Shown here in pieces: positions 29,515 through 38,569 of a DNA stretch of 64,000 bases. Source of the stretch: Colwellia sp. Arc7-D (GTDB lineage: Bacteria; Pseudomonadota; Gammaproteobacteria; Enterobacterales; Alteromonadaceae). The notes under the pieces are model-generated. The model was not told the DNA's origin. It was given only the letters and a program-made list of their open reading frames with translations, and ran no database searches. Numbering within the stretch: the first letter of the stretch is position 1; every line of letters begins with the position of its first letter. The position numbers were made by a program, and so were the translations under genes. The stretch covers positions 2,294,001-2,358,000 of the forward strand of contig NZ_CP028924.1 of NCBI RefSeq assembly GCF_003061515.1, given 5' to 3'.

Positions 29515-29544
29515 CGAATAACGATGATTTAATAAGTTATTCGA
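29515..29544 (-). other. Hairpin in lysC leader (possible expression platform)
   Basis: An 8-base perfect stem (cgaataac / gttattcg) with a 14-base loop just after the aptamer. No T-run follows, so it is not an ordinary terminator. It could switch partner with aptamer sequence or with the leader near the ribosome site. Confidence 0.4.
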
Positions 29545-29559
29545 ACGGTACTTTTCAGC

Positions 29560-29733
29560 CAGAAGCTCTCCACCCTATGCTAAAAAATTTTAGCGGTGAC
29601 AGCCCTAAGGATTCAGCCTTAGTGACCGAATGTGACATAACCCAATATCAACATTCTCGGCAATTATCCCCCTAGGTAACAGTCAGTGGATGGGCTCCTC
29701 TTGTTACTTACCTGGTAATTGCGCCTCTTCTGG
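29560..29733 (-). promoter_or_regulatory. Lysine riboswitch (L box) of lysC
   Basis: The - strand leader matches the lysine aptamer in order. The P1 strands CCAGAAG (29727-29733) and CTTCTGG (29560-29566) pair. Between them are the family blocks AGAGGCGC (just after the P1 start), AAGTAAC, GAGGAGCC, the CTAGGGGGATAATTGCCGA region, the long stem GGCTGAATCCTTAGG, and GGTGGAGAGCTTCTGG closing P1. The sequence is close to the E. coli lysC aptamer. Lysine binding would lower lysC expression. The aptamer ends 255 bases before the ATG, a long leader, and I see no classical terminator right after it, so control may be at translation or RNA decay. Confidence 0.93.
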
Positions 29734-29960
29734 TGCGAAAATTATCATAAACATTGTTAGCTACAAATATAAAAGCTCAACAACCTCATATAATTTATTC
29801 AAATTTTCAGCGTGAGTATTTAACCTTATCTAAAACTAAATATCAACAGACTTTTAGACGTCTAAACAAAAAACATCTTATAAAAATAGGTACTGCTAAA
29901 AATTGACTTAATTGTTATGCTTCAATAGATTGAAATAATTCAACTATTTGGAATTTTGAT

Positions 29961-30713
29961 ATGGATATATTTTTACTTAAAAAGATAATCAGTTTAATAA
30001 TAATGCCTCTTAGCATTACTATATTATTGCTCATTTTCGCCATTATATTTTACCGGATAAAACCCAAGGTCAGCTTTATCGCATTAATAATGGCAACGTC
30101 TTTGTTAACGCTGTCTACTTTACCGCCTGTTTCTGATGCGATTATGGCGCCATTAGAAGACAACTACACTGTATTTACACGGAGTAAGCAGCCTGTTGAT
30201 TATATTGTTATTTTAGGAGGTGGTCATACTACGATTGACGAGCTACCTGCGACTGGTCAGTTAAATTCTAGCTCGCTATCAAGATTAGTTGAAGCTGTCC
30301 GTATTTATCGACTTCATCCAGAAGCACAAATAATTACCTCAGGATTTTCAGGTGGCGATATCAGTTCAAATGCAGAAAAAGTTAAACAGGCTGCAGTACT
30401 GTTAGGCCTTCCAGCACACAAAATTATTACTGAAAACTTTCCTCAAGACACGGAAGAAGAAGCACAATTAATTGCGCCACGTGTACTCAAGAGAAATGTT
30501 GTTTTAGTAACAAGTGCTTATCACATGCCTAGGGCCATGGCTTATTTTGAAAAATATGGTGTAAACGCTATTGCTGCCCCAGCAAGTCCGTGGGTTAAAA
30601 ATAATCATCTCACACCATGGCAGTATTATCTTCCAAGTGCGAAAAAATTACAGCAAACCAGTATGGCTTGGCATGAAATCTTAGGTCGCATAGTGCAATG
30701 GTTTAAAAGTTAA
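29961..30713 (+). CDS. elyC: YdcF/ElyC-family envelope protein (DUF218)
   Basis: A 250-residue membrane protein. Two N-terminal hydrophobic helices (about 8-28 and 36-55) are followed by a DUF218 domain (about 78-235) with DYIVILGGGHT, the TSGFSGGDIS loop, ENFPQDTEEEA and LVTSAYHMPRAMAYFE. Length and layout match ElyC, an inner-membrane factor needed for peptidoglycan and enterobacterial common antigen carrier-lipid balance in E. coli. The exact reaction is not known. Single gene, upstream of a shared terminator with the convergent Nif3-like gene. Confidence 0.88.
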   Translation: MDIFLLKKIISLIIMPLSITILLLIFAIIFYRIKPKVSFIALIMATSLLTLSTLPPVSDAIMAPLEDNYTVFTRSKQPVDYIVILGGGHTTIDELPATGQLNSSSLSRLVEAVRIYRLHPEAQIITSGFSGGDISSNAEKVKQAAVLLGLPAHKIITENFPQDTEEEAQLIAPRVLKRNVVLVTSAYHMPRAMAYFEKYGVNAIAAPASPWVKNNHLTPWQYYLPSAKKLQQTSMAWHEILGRIVQWFKS

Positions 30714-30726
30714 TATACACACTCTT

Positions 30727-30762
30727 AAAAGTAGTATTTCACTGACCTTAAATACTACTTTT
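30727..30762. terminator. Bidirectional terminator
   Basis: A perfect 13-base stem (aaaagtagtattt / aaatactactttt) between two convergent genes. Confidence 0.85.
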
Positions 30763-30820
30763 GAATCATAAACAATTAAACATAAACCATTACTCTAACT
30801 TTATGAGTGAAAACCCTACT

Positions 30821-31579
30821 TTACGCAGGATTATCAATATCGATAAATTTGGCCTTTACCGGTAAGTGCTCATTAAAATGATCGGCTAATGCTTTTGCGC
30901 CATAACGTTCAGTCGCATGATGACCAGCACAATAGAAATGAATATCCATTTCGCGTGCTACATGGGTGGTTTGTTCAGAAACTTCACCAGAGATAAAAGC
31001 ATCTATACCAAGCTCTGCGGCTAACTCGATATAACCTTGTCCACCACCACTGCACCAAGCAACCGTTTTTATCAATTTATTAGACGGTGGCGCTATGTGC
31101 AAACACTTACGATTGAGCTTTTCATTGATTCTTTGTTCAAGTATTTGAGGGTTCAGTTCATCTGTAAAATCACCACGAACTGCAACACTTAAGGCATTGC
31201 CCTGCTCTAATGGTGCAACATTATTAATTGAAAATAACTTAGCCAATTGGGCGTTGTTACCTAAAATTGGGTGAATATCTAAAGGTAAATGATAGGCAAA
31301 TAAATTGATGTTATTTTCCAATAACGCTTTAATGCGTTTATGTTTCATACCGCGAATAACATAGCTTTCATTTTTCCAAAAAAAACCATGATGTACGACT
31401 AAAGCATCAGCTTTTTCAGCAATAGCTTGATCAATTAATGCCTGAGTTGCTGTTACGCCGGTAATCACTTTAGCAATATTATCACTTCCTTGGATCTGTA
31501 AACCATTAGGACAGAAGTCTTTAATTTGTTCAGGTTTGAGTAAGGTGTTTAAATAGTTTTCAAATTCATGAAGTTGCAT
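30821..31579 (-). CDS. Nif3-like dinuclear metal centre protein (YbgI)
   Basis: A 252-residue member of the Nif3/YbgI/DUF34 family, a toroidal hexamer with two metal ions in each subunit. Metal-ligand segments are visible in VVHHGFFW (about residue 60) and near the C terminus in the GHHATERYGAKAL block. In other bacteria members are reported as GTP-cyclohydrolase-1-type-2-like, but the real reaction remains unclear. The methyltransferase gene follows 57 bases later on the same strand (31637-32398 lies upstream in coordinate order, so this gene is downstream of it). Confidence 0.92.
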   Translation of the reverse strand: MQLHEFENYLNTLLKPEQIKDFCPNGLQIQGSDNIAKVITGVTATQALIDQAIAEKADALVVHHGFFWKNESYVIRGMKHKRIKALLENNINLFAYHLPLDIHPILGNNAQLAKLFSINNVAPLEQGNALSVAVRGDFTDELNPQILEQRINEKLNRKCLHIAPPSNKLIKTVAWCSGGGQGYIELAAELGIDAFISGEVSEQTTHVAREMDIHFYCAGHHATERYGAKALADHFNEHLPVKAKFIDIDNPA

Positions 31580-31636
31580 GGGGTAATTTTGACCTTAATT
31601 AGCTATTTATGTTAAATAATGACACAAAATCAATCA

Positions 31637-32398
31637 CTACTTAGTTAATTTATTTATTGTTTTTCTCGATGAGTTCATCGAAGGGACTTTGACAGGTTCA
31701 AAGCGAGGTCTGAGTTGCCATTTAGGTTTAATAGGTGTTAAAGGTAATACCCTTTTTTTCGCCACAATAACGTAAACAGAGCCTAAACTTGGAAAGTAGC
31801 GCGATGCAATATTATGCCAATGGTTACTCAATACGCCTTGCGTGACTTGCCCAGCTAAAGTTGAATGTAGAAAGCGATGATCTAGCTGTATTTCAAACCC
31901 CATTAAATGGAGCCAATCCTTCACCCGCATTGGTGAAAATAGTCTTTCATTCCAAGGGGTTTTATTGCGTCTATAGGGAATAAATTGATTTAATCCAACT
32001 AAACTAAATGGATTGAAGCCTGTAATAACAAGATAGCCATTAGGTATTAATACCCGATTAGCTTCGCGAACTACATGATGTGGATCTAACGAAAACTCTA
32101 ACGCATGCGCTAACACGCAAACATCAACGCTATGTTCTTGTAATGGTAAATCATCAACTTCACCTACTAAGTTACACTTCTCAGCTTGATTACTTAAGGT
32201 TAATTGATGTTTAATTAGACTTTGTGAACTGTCGACTTCGCCACTCAAGGCACCAATTTTCAGCAAATGATAACCAAAAAACTTTGACCACCAAGGTGAA
32301 AGAGTTTGATTAATATTAGCCACAATGAGCTCACCATTAGGCAATTGCTGCCATGATGTTGGAAAATCAGGTTGCCTAAACGCTAGTGCGGGTTTCAT
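31637..32398 (-). CDS. SAM-dependent methyltransferase (YafS-like)
   Basis: A 253-residue class I methyltransferase. The SAM-binding core sits at about 45-150, with LKIGALSGEVDSS in place of a canonical glycine-rich loop, then DLPLQEHSVDVCVLAHALEFS and EANRVLIPNGYLVITGFNP, the motif typical of methyltransferase type 11. The C-terminal tail is basic. It is divergent from gloB, with 60 bases between the starts, the same neighbourhood as yafS-gloB in enterobacteria. Substrate unknown. The degenerate motif I means the SAM site is unusual, as it is in YafS relatives. Confidence 0.85.
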   Translation of the reverse strand: MKPALAFRQPDFPTSWQQLPNGELIVANINQTLSPWWSKFFGYHLLKIGALSGEVDSSQSLIKHQLTLSNQAEKCNLVGEVDDLPLQEHSVDVCVLAHALEFSLDPHHVVREANRVLIPNGYLVITGFNPFSLVGLNQFIPYRRNKTPWNERLFSPMRVKDWLHLMGFEIQLDHRFLHSTLAGQVTQGVLSNHWHNIASRYFPSLGSVYVIVAKKRVLPLTPIKPKWQLRPRFEPVKVPSMNSSRKTINKLTK

Positions 32399-32458
32399 TA
32401 TATTAAACAGTTAGAAAAATCAGTATAATCATATCGTCAGTATACTCAGGAGCCACAG

Positions 32459-33268
32459 ATGCAGCAAACTCAAAGCACCACTAAAATGAAAGTTTCGATG
32501 ATAAAAGCGTTTTCAGATAACTATATTTGGGCCATTTCGTCACACGACAGTAACAATATGGCTTTAGTTGACCCCGGTGACGCCAATGTATGCATTGAAT
32601 TTATTCAACAGCAAAACTTACAATTATCAACCATTTTGATCACACATCATCACGCTGACCATGTTGGTGGTATTAACAAACTAGTTGAGTATTGCAAAAA
32701 TAAGCAATGGCCATTAACCATATATGGCCCAGAGAGTGAAAATATACCTCACTGTGATGTTGCCTTAAATGAAAACCATACCGTAAAGTTAGCCGACTTA
32801 GATTTTGAATTTAGCGTAATTGATCTTCCTGGGCATACCAGTGGGCATATAGCTTATTTATCAGAAGATAACTTATTTTGTGGTGATACTTTGTTTTCAG
32901 GTGGTTGTGGCCGACTATTTGAAGGTACACCAGCACAAATGCTGTCTTCTTTAGAAAAGCTTAGTGCCCTACCTGAACGCACTCACGTCTATTGCGCACA
33001 TGAATATACGCAAGCTAACCTGAACTTTGCCTTAACCGTTGAACCTTGCAATAGCGAACTGGTACATTATTACAATCAAGTACTGCAAAAACGCGAAAAT
33101 AATATAGCGACAATTCCAACGTCAATCATGCTTGAGAAGAAAATAAATCCTTTTTTGCGCAGCCATGAGGCAAGTTTAATGACCAGTGCTGGTGAGTATA
33201 GTGAAACGGCTGTTAACAATAAATTAGATGCATTTACCATTATTCGTGCTTGGAAAGACAATTTCTAA
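32459..33268 (+). CDS. gloB: Hydroxyacylglutathione hydrolase (glyoxalase II)
   Basis: A 269-residue metallo-beta-lactamase-fold enzyme that splits S-lactoylglutathione into lactate and glutathione, the second step of methylglyoxal detoxification. The binuclear site is seen in THHHADHVGG, with further ligands in LPGHTSGHIAY, FCGDTLFSGGCGRLFEGT and CAHEYTQANL. The C-terminal domain includes the glutathione-contacting basic stretch and NPFLR. An AGGAG ribosome site supports the ATG at 32459. This gives a short extra N terminus (10 residues) compared with most GloB proteins; the ATG at 32486 is the alternative. Confidence 0.95.
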   Translation: MQQTQSTTKMKVSMIKAFSDNYIWAISSHDSNNMALVDPGDANVCIEFIQQQNLQLSTILITHHHADHVGGINKLVEYCKNKQWPLTIYGPESENIPHCDVALNENHTVKLADLDFEFSVIDLPGHTSGHIAYLSEDNLFCGDTLFSGGCGRLFEGTPAQMLSSLEKLSALPERTHVYCAHEYTQANLNFALTVEPCNSELVHYYNQVLQKRENNIATIPTSIMLEKKINPFLRSHEASLMTSAGEYSETAVNNKLDAFTIIRAWKDNF

Positions 33269-33347
33269 GGTATTTTCATTGTACAAATCTTGAATAACAG
33301 CACTAAATAAGTAACACTGGCGCCAAGTAAATTCAAATAGACACCGC

Positions 33348-35000
33348 ATGAAGTATATAACTCTATCTGTAGCAACCGTTCTCTTGTTGTCCGGTTGCCA
33401 ATCATTATTGAACCAAACTCAATCGAATAATCATGAAACTAATTTAGAAGCCGAAGCACTCATTGACGTAGCTTCTGCTGGAGAGATAAATCAGGCATTA
33501 CTGGTTGATGAAGCGATTGATGTAATTCACCCTATTGCCGATGGCAATGTTGACCTTGGTAATAACGACCAAGAAAGCTATTTTTCTGATGATGTTTGGC
33601 AGAGAATTCGCAGTAATTTAAAACTACCAATTCCAGAAAATCAACGTGTAGCTAGTCAACGAGATTGGTTTGTAAAACACCCTACTTACCTAACACGCGT
33701 AGCAAAACGCGCTGAACCTTTCTTGTTTTATATTGTTGAGGCGTTGGAAGAGAATGACATCCCAATTGAAATAACATTATTGCCAATTGTTGAAAGTGCG
33801 TTTGATCCCTTTGCATACTCACATGGTCGTGCCTCTGGTATGTGGCAATTTGTTCCTGGCACCGGTAAGCGTTTTGGTATGAAACAAAATTGGTGGTACG
33901 ACGGACGCCGAGATGTGGTTGCTTCAACTCAAGGTGCAATTGCTTACCTGAAATATTTGAATAAGTTTTTTGATGGTGATTGGATGCTTGCTTTAGCAGC
34001 ATACAACTCTGGTGAAGGCCGAGTAAGACGCGCGGTTAGAAAAAACCAAAAGAAAAATCTACCTACCGACTTTTGGTCACTTGATTTACCCAAAGAAACC
34101 CGTGCTTATGTACCTAAGTTACTTGCGTTAGCTGACATTGTTAAGCGAAGCAATGAACTCAAAATTAAGTTACACGAAATTGATAACAGCTCGGTGATCA
34201 CCAAAGTTGATATAGGCTCACAACTCGACTTAGCTAAAGCAGCACAACTAGCTGAGTTGTCATTAACAGAATTACAGCGACTTAATCCAGGGTTTAATCG
34301 CTGGGCTACAGATCCTGACGGTCCACACTATTTACTATTGCCTAACCATAAAATAGAGAAGTTTGAGCAAGGCTTAGCAAAATTAGGTAAAAAAGAGCGC
34401 TTAGCTTGGCAACGATATAAAATTAAAAATGGTGACAGTCTAGGTAAAATAGCGCAAAAATTTAATACAGAAATTGATTTAATCAGGCAAGTTAATAACG
34501 TTAAAGGTAATCAAATAAGAGCCGGTAAATATTTATTAATACCTGTTGCAACAGCCTCACTAGATAGTTACTTGTTATCACAAAATCAACGTTTAGCTAA
34601 AACACAAAATAAAGTGTTAGCCGGTGAAAAGCGTATACATATTGTAAAGTCTGGTGACACGCTTTGGGATTTAAGCCGTACCTATAATGTTTCTACGCGT
34701 AGCATTGCTAAATGGAATGCTATGGCACCTAGAGACACCATTAAACCAGGACAAAAATTAGTTATCTGGCAAAAAAATGCGGTTAAAGAAGTTTCGACAA
34801 CAAACTTAACACCTAGTGAAAAAGCGATAATACGAAACATTCATTATCGTGTTCGCAAAGGAGATTCTTTTGCCCGCATTGCCGACAAGTTTAATGTAAA
34901 AATCAAAGATATTGAGCGTTGGAATAGTCTTAATCGTAATAAATATTTACAACCAGGCCAGATGTTAAAGCTATCGGTAGATGTAACGAATAACATTTAA
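33348..35000 (+). CDS. mltD: Membrane-bound lytic murein transglycosylase D
   Basis: A 550-residue outer-membrane lipoprotein that cleaves glycan strands of peptidoglycan. The lipobox LLSGC gives lipidated Cys17. The SLT domain (about 125-260) has the catalytic glutamate in LPIVESAFDPFAYS and the GMWQFVPGTGKRFG motif, followed by AAYNSGEGRVRRA. Three LysM peptidoglycan-binding modules follow at about 356-400, 430-474 and 502-547, each starting with the Y/H-x-[IV]-[KR]-x-GDS/T pattern. It sits directly behind gloB (79-base gap), a conserved neighbourhood in gammaproteobacteria, and has a strong terminator. Confidence 0.95.
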   Translation: MKYITLSVATVLLLSGCQSLLNQTQSNNHETNLEAEALIDVASAGEINQALLVDEAIDVIHPIADGNVDLGNNDQESYFSDDVWQRIRSNLKLPIPENQRVASQRDWFVKHPTYLTRVAKRAEPFLFYIVEALEENDIPIEITLLPIVESAFDPFAYSHGRASGMWQFVPGTGKRFGMKQNWWYDGRRDVVASTQGAIAYLKYLNKFFDGDWMLALAAYNSGEGRVRRAVRKNQKKNLPTDFWSLDLPKETRAYVPKLLALADIVKRSNELKIKLHEIDNSSVITKVDIGSQLDLAKAAQLAELSLTELQRLNPGFNRWATDPDGPHYLLLPNHKIEKFEQGLAKLGKKERLAWQRYKIKNGDSLGKIAQKFNTEIDLIRQVNNVKGNQIRAGKYLLIPVATASLDSYLLSQNQRLAKTQNKVLAGEKRIHIVKSGDTLWDLSRTYNVSTRSIAKWNAMAPRDTIKPGQKLVIWQKNAVKEVSTTNLTPSEKAIIRNIHYRVRKGDSFARIADKFNVKIKDIERWNSLNRNKYLQPGQMLKLSVDVTNNI

Positions 35001-35066
35001 CGCGCTATATATTTTTAATACTCAGCAAAACTTGTGTATTGAGTAATTATTACGAAGTCAGAAATG

Positions 35067-35097
35067 AAAAACGCTAACTAGGTTAGCGTTTTTTTTG
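35067..35097 (+). terminator. Intrinsic terminator of mltD
   Basis: Stem aaaaacgctaac / gttagcgttttt with a 3-base loop and a run of eight or more T. Confidence 0.9.
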
Positions 35098-35225
35098 TCT
35101 CAATTTTGAAGTCTACGAGTAATGTTGTTTGCACGCGCCTTGCCTAGAATTCTAAAACTTATTTAATGGCTATTTATTCTAGGTATGATTAAACATTACA
35201 AGGCCTTGGTGTTTCTATTACTCCA

Positions 35226-36416
35226 TTATAATTCTGCAACACCCTGAGTAATAATATTTTTTGTTTGATTAATAATATCGGTTAATGCTTGTTGATCATA
35301 AGCCTTAATTCTTGGCGTATGAATATGACCGACTGGCAATGTTAGATTCAACTGATCACGTAACAATATACTACGATATGAAATTTCGTTTGAAAGATAG
35401 CCGCCACCTGAGCCGCTAACCGAAGTTTGTTTGATTAAATCTACAAGTGCTTGACCATTAAATGCACCACCTGAGAGGGTCGATACTTTTCGATTATCAT
35501 TAACTTGATACTTACCTGACCCTTTTAACATTGACGAAATCGGTAAACTAAACTCAACAAATTCAGGCCCACGTAATTCAGCGTTATGTAACTTAGGTAC
35601 CAGTGGGTTACTTTTTGTCGCTCCGGTTAATATATTAAGATTGTCTGGGGCGTTGGCGCTGCGTCTTAATGCTGGATAACGCTCTAAATCAAAATTTTCT
35701 CGGCCCATACTAACCGTTAACACCATATCAACTGACTTATCAGCAATATAAGGTTTGAGCAGTTCTTCAATCATACCTTGGTCAAAATCAGCAAATCGTA
35801 CCGGCACAATTAACACTTCTATCTCTGCCGTTTGCCCTTCCATGCTAACCACGATGTCATCTAACGAAAGCGCTACAACACCAGACGGGTTACTTTGATC
35901 AATGTGCTTATCTAGAAAAAAGGGATCAAAGCCGGTCAGTAATATTTTTTTATCGGTATTTTTATCAAACTTAATATCCATTTTCCCACGTGAAATCAAT
36001 TCAAGTGACCACAATAGTTTTTCTTGCTGATTAGAGAAAAGATCTGCAAATGTTTTAGATGAACGCAGTGCTTTGCTCATTTGTATGCGCGCCCAATAAA
36101 GTGGACGGTCATCAACATCATTTAATTGATTAAAGGATGTTTTAGCATCAAGCCATAGCCCTGTACCATGTCGGATAACTAACTGCGTAAGTACGGTATA
36201 ATTAGTGGCCTGATTTACTTGTTGAGTGAACTCGTCGACACGTGCACTTAATCTTAATGCCACATCAGGCATTGATTTAATGGCTTTATCTATGCGTAAT
36301 TCTTCAACGGTGAGTTCAGTATTATTAACGACATTACTCTGAGCACTAAACACTAAACCTAGTGATATAGCGATAGCCAAAGACTTTATACTTATTTTTT
36401 TTATAGTGCTTAACAT
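35226..36416 (-). CDS. Secreted pyroglutamyl-peptidase-I homologue, catalytic Cys replaced by Ser
   Basis: A 396-residue protein with signal peptide (about 1-27), an N-terminal helical region of about 130 residues not found in bacterial Pcp, and a C15-type domain from about 150 to 372. Family landmarks: ILLTGFDPF, VLIVPVRF, the VSMGRENFDLERY segment with the catalytic-type glutamate, APDN, and GHIHTP with His366. The nucleophile motif, normally Gx[YF]xCN, reads GYLSN, so the cysteine is Ser342. The codon is TCA, two changes away from a Cys codon, so this is not a simple read error. It may be a pseudoenzyme that binds blocked N termini, or a serine variant with altered activity. The gene stands alone between mltD and asnB. 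Confidence 0.75.
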   Translation of the reverse strand: MLSTIKKISIKSLAIAISLGLVFSAQSNVVNNTELTVEELRIDKAIKSMPDVALRLSARVDEFTQQVNQATNYTVLTQLVIRHGTGLWLDAKTSFNQLNDVDDRPLYWARIQMSKALRSSKTFADLFSNQQEKLLWSLELISRGKMDIKFDKNTDKKILLTGFDPFFLDKHIDQSNPSGVVALSLDDIVVSMEGQTAEIEVLIVPVRFADFDQGMIEELLKPYIADKSVDMVLTVSMGRENFDLERYPALRRSANAPDNLNILTGATKSNPLVPKLHNAELRGPEFVEFSLPISSMLKGSGKYQVNDNRKVSTLSGGAFNGQALVDLIKQTSVSGSGGGYLSNEISYRSILLRDQLNLTLPVGHIHTPRIKAYDQQALTDIINQTKNIITQGVAEL

Positions 36417-36750
36417 TGATAGCTCTTATTTTGAGTAAATTTAAGTTCAAAAAACGAATTTTTTGCTTATTTTCATCAACATATTAAGGTATCTATTTTT
36501 TTAACACTAGCGTTTATTATTCCGAAAGCACATGTGATTATGGTTTTTTATTACTTTAGAGTAAAAATTCTATTGATTTATTATCAAATACTGTCAAAGT
36601 GTACCAACAGCAGGTTTGCTGAGCGATAATTTATCTGTGAACAGCTTAAGGTTTACTTTGAAATAAAACCGCAATTTACGGTTCAGCTAATTTAGCTGAC
36701 GTATCCATCACACAATTTGTCATTAATAAATATAAAGGGGTAGCACTTCA
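36417..36750. other. asnB leader region with small hairpins
   Basis: 334 bases without a gene. Ahead of asnB are three short inverted repeats: cagca/tgctg (36610-36623), aaccg/cggtt (36667-36683) and cagct/agctg (36684-36698). They may structure the asnB leader; none is a clear terminator. Confidence 0.4.
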
Positions 36751-38415
36751 ATGTGTTCGATATTTTGTATATTAGATATTAAAACAGGTGCAGACGCACT
36801 TCGTCCTAAAGCTTTAGAATATTCTCGCTTACTTCGTCATCGTGGTCCAGATTGGTCTGGCATTTACAACAATGAACATGCAATTTTAGTGCATGAACGT
36901 TTATCTATTGTTGACACTGAACATGGCGCTCAACCACTTTATAATACTGATAAAACAAAAGTTTTAGCAGTCAATGGTGAGATTTACAACCATAAAACAT
37001 TAGCCAGTCAGCATACACCTGATTACCCTTTTCAAACGGCGTCTGATTGCGAAATTATTATTCCAATGTTTGAAAAATTTGGTAGTGATTTTGTCGATAA
37101 ACTTCAAGGTATGTTTGCTTTCTGTTTATACAATGAAGTTGATAATAGTTACCTAATTGCTCGTGATCACATGGGCATTATTCCACTTTATACTGGTTAT
37201 GACGCTGAAGGTAACTTCTATGTTGCCTCAGAAATGAAAGCGTTAATGCCGATTTGTAAAACAGTAGAAGAGTTTCCTCCAGGGCATGTATTAGATAGTC
37301 GCGTGGGTAAACTTGAAAAATATTACCAACGTAACTGGCAAAAATACTCTGCAATTAAAGATAACAATACCAGCAAAGAAAAAATTCGTGAAGCGCTTGA
37401 AGAGTCAGTTAAAAGTCATTTAATGACTGATGTACCTTACGGTGTATTACTTTCTGGTGGTCTAGATTCTTCTTTAATATCTGCAATTACACAAAAATTT
37501 GCCGCTAGACGTATTGAAGAAAACGATCTATCAGAAGCTTGGTGGCCAAAAGTGCATTCTTTTGCATGTGGTTTAGCCGGTTCTCCAGACTTAATTGCTG
37601 CAAAAACCGTTGCTGATAGCATAGGTACGATACACCATAGTGTTGTCTTTACCGAGCAAGAAGGTATAGATGCACTTAGAGAAGTTATTTATCACCTAGA
37701 AACTTACGATGTAACCACTATTCGTGCGTCTACACCAATGTACTTAATGGCGAGAAAAATTAAAGCCATGGGTATTAAAATGGTGCTTTCTGGTGAAGGT
37801 GCTGATGAAATTTTTGGTGGTTATTTATATTTCCACAAAGCGCCAAATTCTCAAGAGTTTCATGAAGAATTATTACGTAAGCTTGATCGTTTACATAAGT
37901 TCGATTGTCTTCGCGCTAACAAATCAATGTCAGCTTGGGGCATTGAAGCACGTGTACCATTTTTAGATAAAAACTTTATGGATGTTGCGATGCGCATCAA
38001 CCCTGAAGATAAAATGTGTGGCAATGGCAAAATGGAAAAAGCGATTTTACGTGAATCATTTGAAGGTTATTTACCAAAAGAGATTTTATGGCGTCAAAAA
38101 GAGCAATTTTCTGATGGTGTAGGCTACTCGTGGATTGATGGTTTAAAAGCCTATGTAGAATCACAAGTAACTGACCAACAGCTTGCCAGTGCTAGCTTTA
38201 AATTTCCAGTAAATACACCAGATAGTAAAGAAGCTTACTTTTACCGCTGTGTATTTGAAGAGAAGTTTCCTTTAGCCACTGCGGCTGATTGTGTTATAGG
38301 CGGCAAGTCGGTTGCATGTAGCACACAAGAAGCATTAGCTTGGGATGAAAGCTTTACTAACATGGCAGATCCATCGGGTCGAGCTGTGCAAAGTGTTCAT
38401 AACGACAGTTACTGA
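36751..38415 (+). CDS. asnB: Asparagine synthetase B (glutamine-hydrolysing)
   Basis: A 554-residue enzyme that makes asparagine from aspartate with ATP and glutamine. The N-terminal Ntn amidase domain needs Cys2 as nucleophile after Met removal, and the protein does start MCSIF. RHRGPDWSG, HERLSIVD and NGEIYNH complete that domain. The synthetase domain has the PP-loop SGGLDSS at 235-241 and SGEGADEIFGGY. Length equals E. coli AsnB. An AAGGGG ribosome site precedes the ATG. It is followed by a strong terminator. Confidence 0.97.
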   Translation: MCSIFCILDIKTGADALRPKALEYSRLLRHRGPDWSGIYNNEHAILVHERLSIVDTEHGAQPLYNTDKTKVLAVNGEIYNHKTLASQHTPDYPFQTASDCEIIIPMFEKFGSDFVDKLQGMFAFCLYNEVDNSYLIARDHMGIIPLYTGYDAEGNFYVASEMKALMPICKTVEEFPPGHVLDSRVGKLEKYYQRNWQKYSAIKDNNTSKEKIREALEESVKSHLMTDVPYGVLLSGGLDSSLISAITQKFAARRIEENDLSEAWWPKVHSFACGLAGSPDLIAAKTVADSIGTIHHSVVFTEQEGIDALREVIYHLETYDVTTIRASTPMYLMARKIKAMGIKMVLSGEGADEIFGGYLYFHKAPNSQEFHEELLRKLDRLHKFDCLRANKSMSAWGIEARVPFLDKNFMDVAMRINPEDKMCGNGKMEKAILRESFEGYLPKEILWRQKEQFSDGVGYSWIDGLKAYVESQVTDQQLASASFKFPVNTPDSKEAYFYRCVFEEKFPLATAADCVIGGKSVACSTQEALAWDESFTNMADPSGRAVQSVHNDSY

Positions 38416-38452
38416 TCAAAGCTAACGTAATTAACATTACGTTTAATCAAAT

Positions 38453-38480
38453 AAAAACCGACTTATTAGTCGGTTTTTTT
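38453..38480 (+). terminator. Intrinsic terminator of asnB
   Basis: An 11-base stem aaaaaccgact / agtcggttttt with a tatt loop and T-run. Confidence 0.92.
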
Positions 38481-38569
38481 GTACAAAATTTAAGAAATAT
38501 TATAAAGTTACTTTATGCTTTAATTTATAATTCAATTAATTTTATAACCACCGTTAGTAGGATGCTCTT

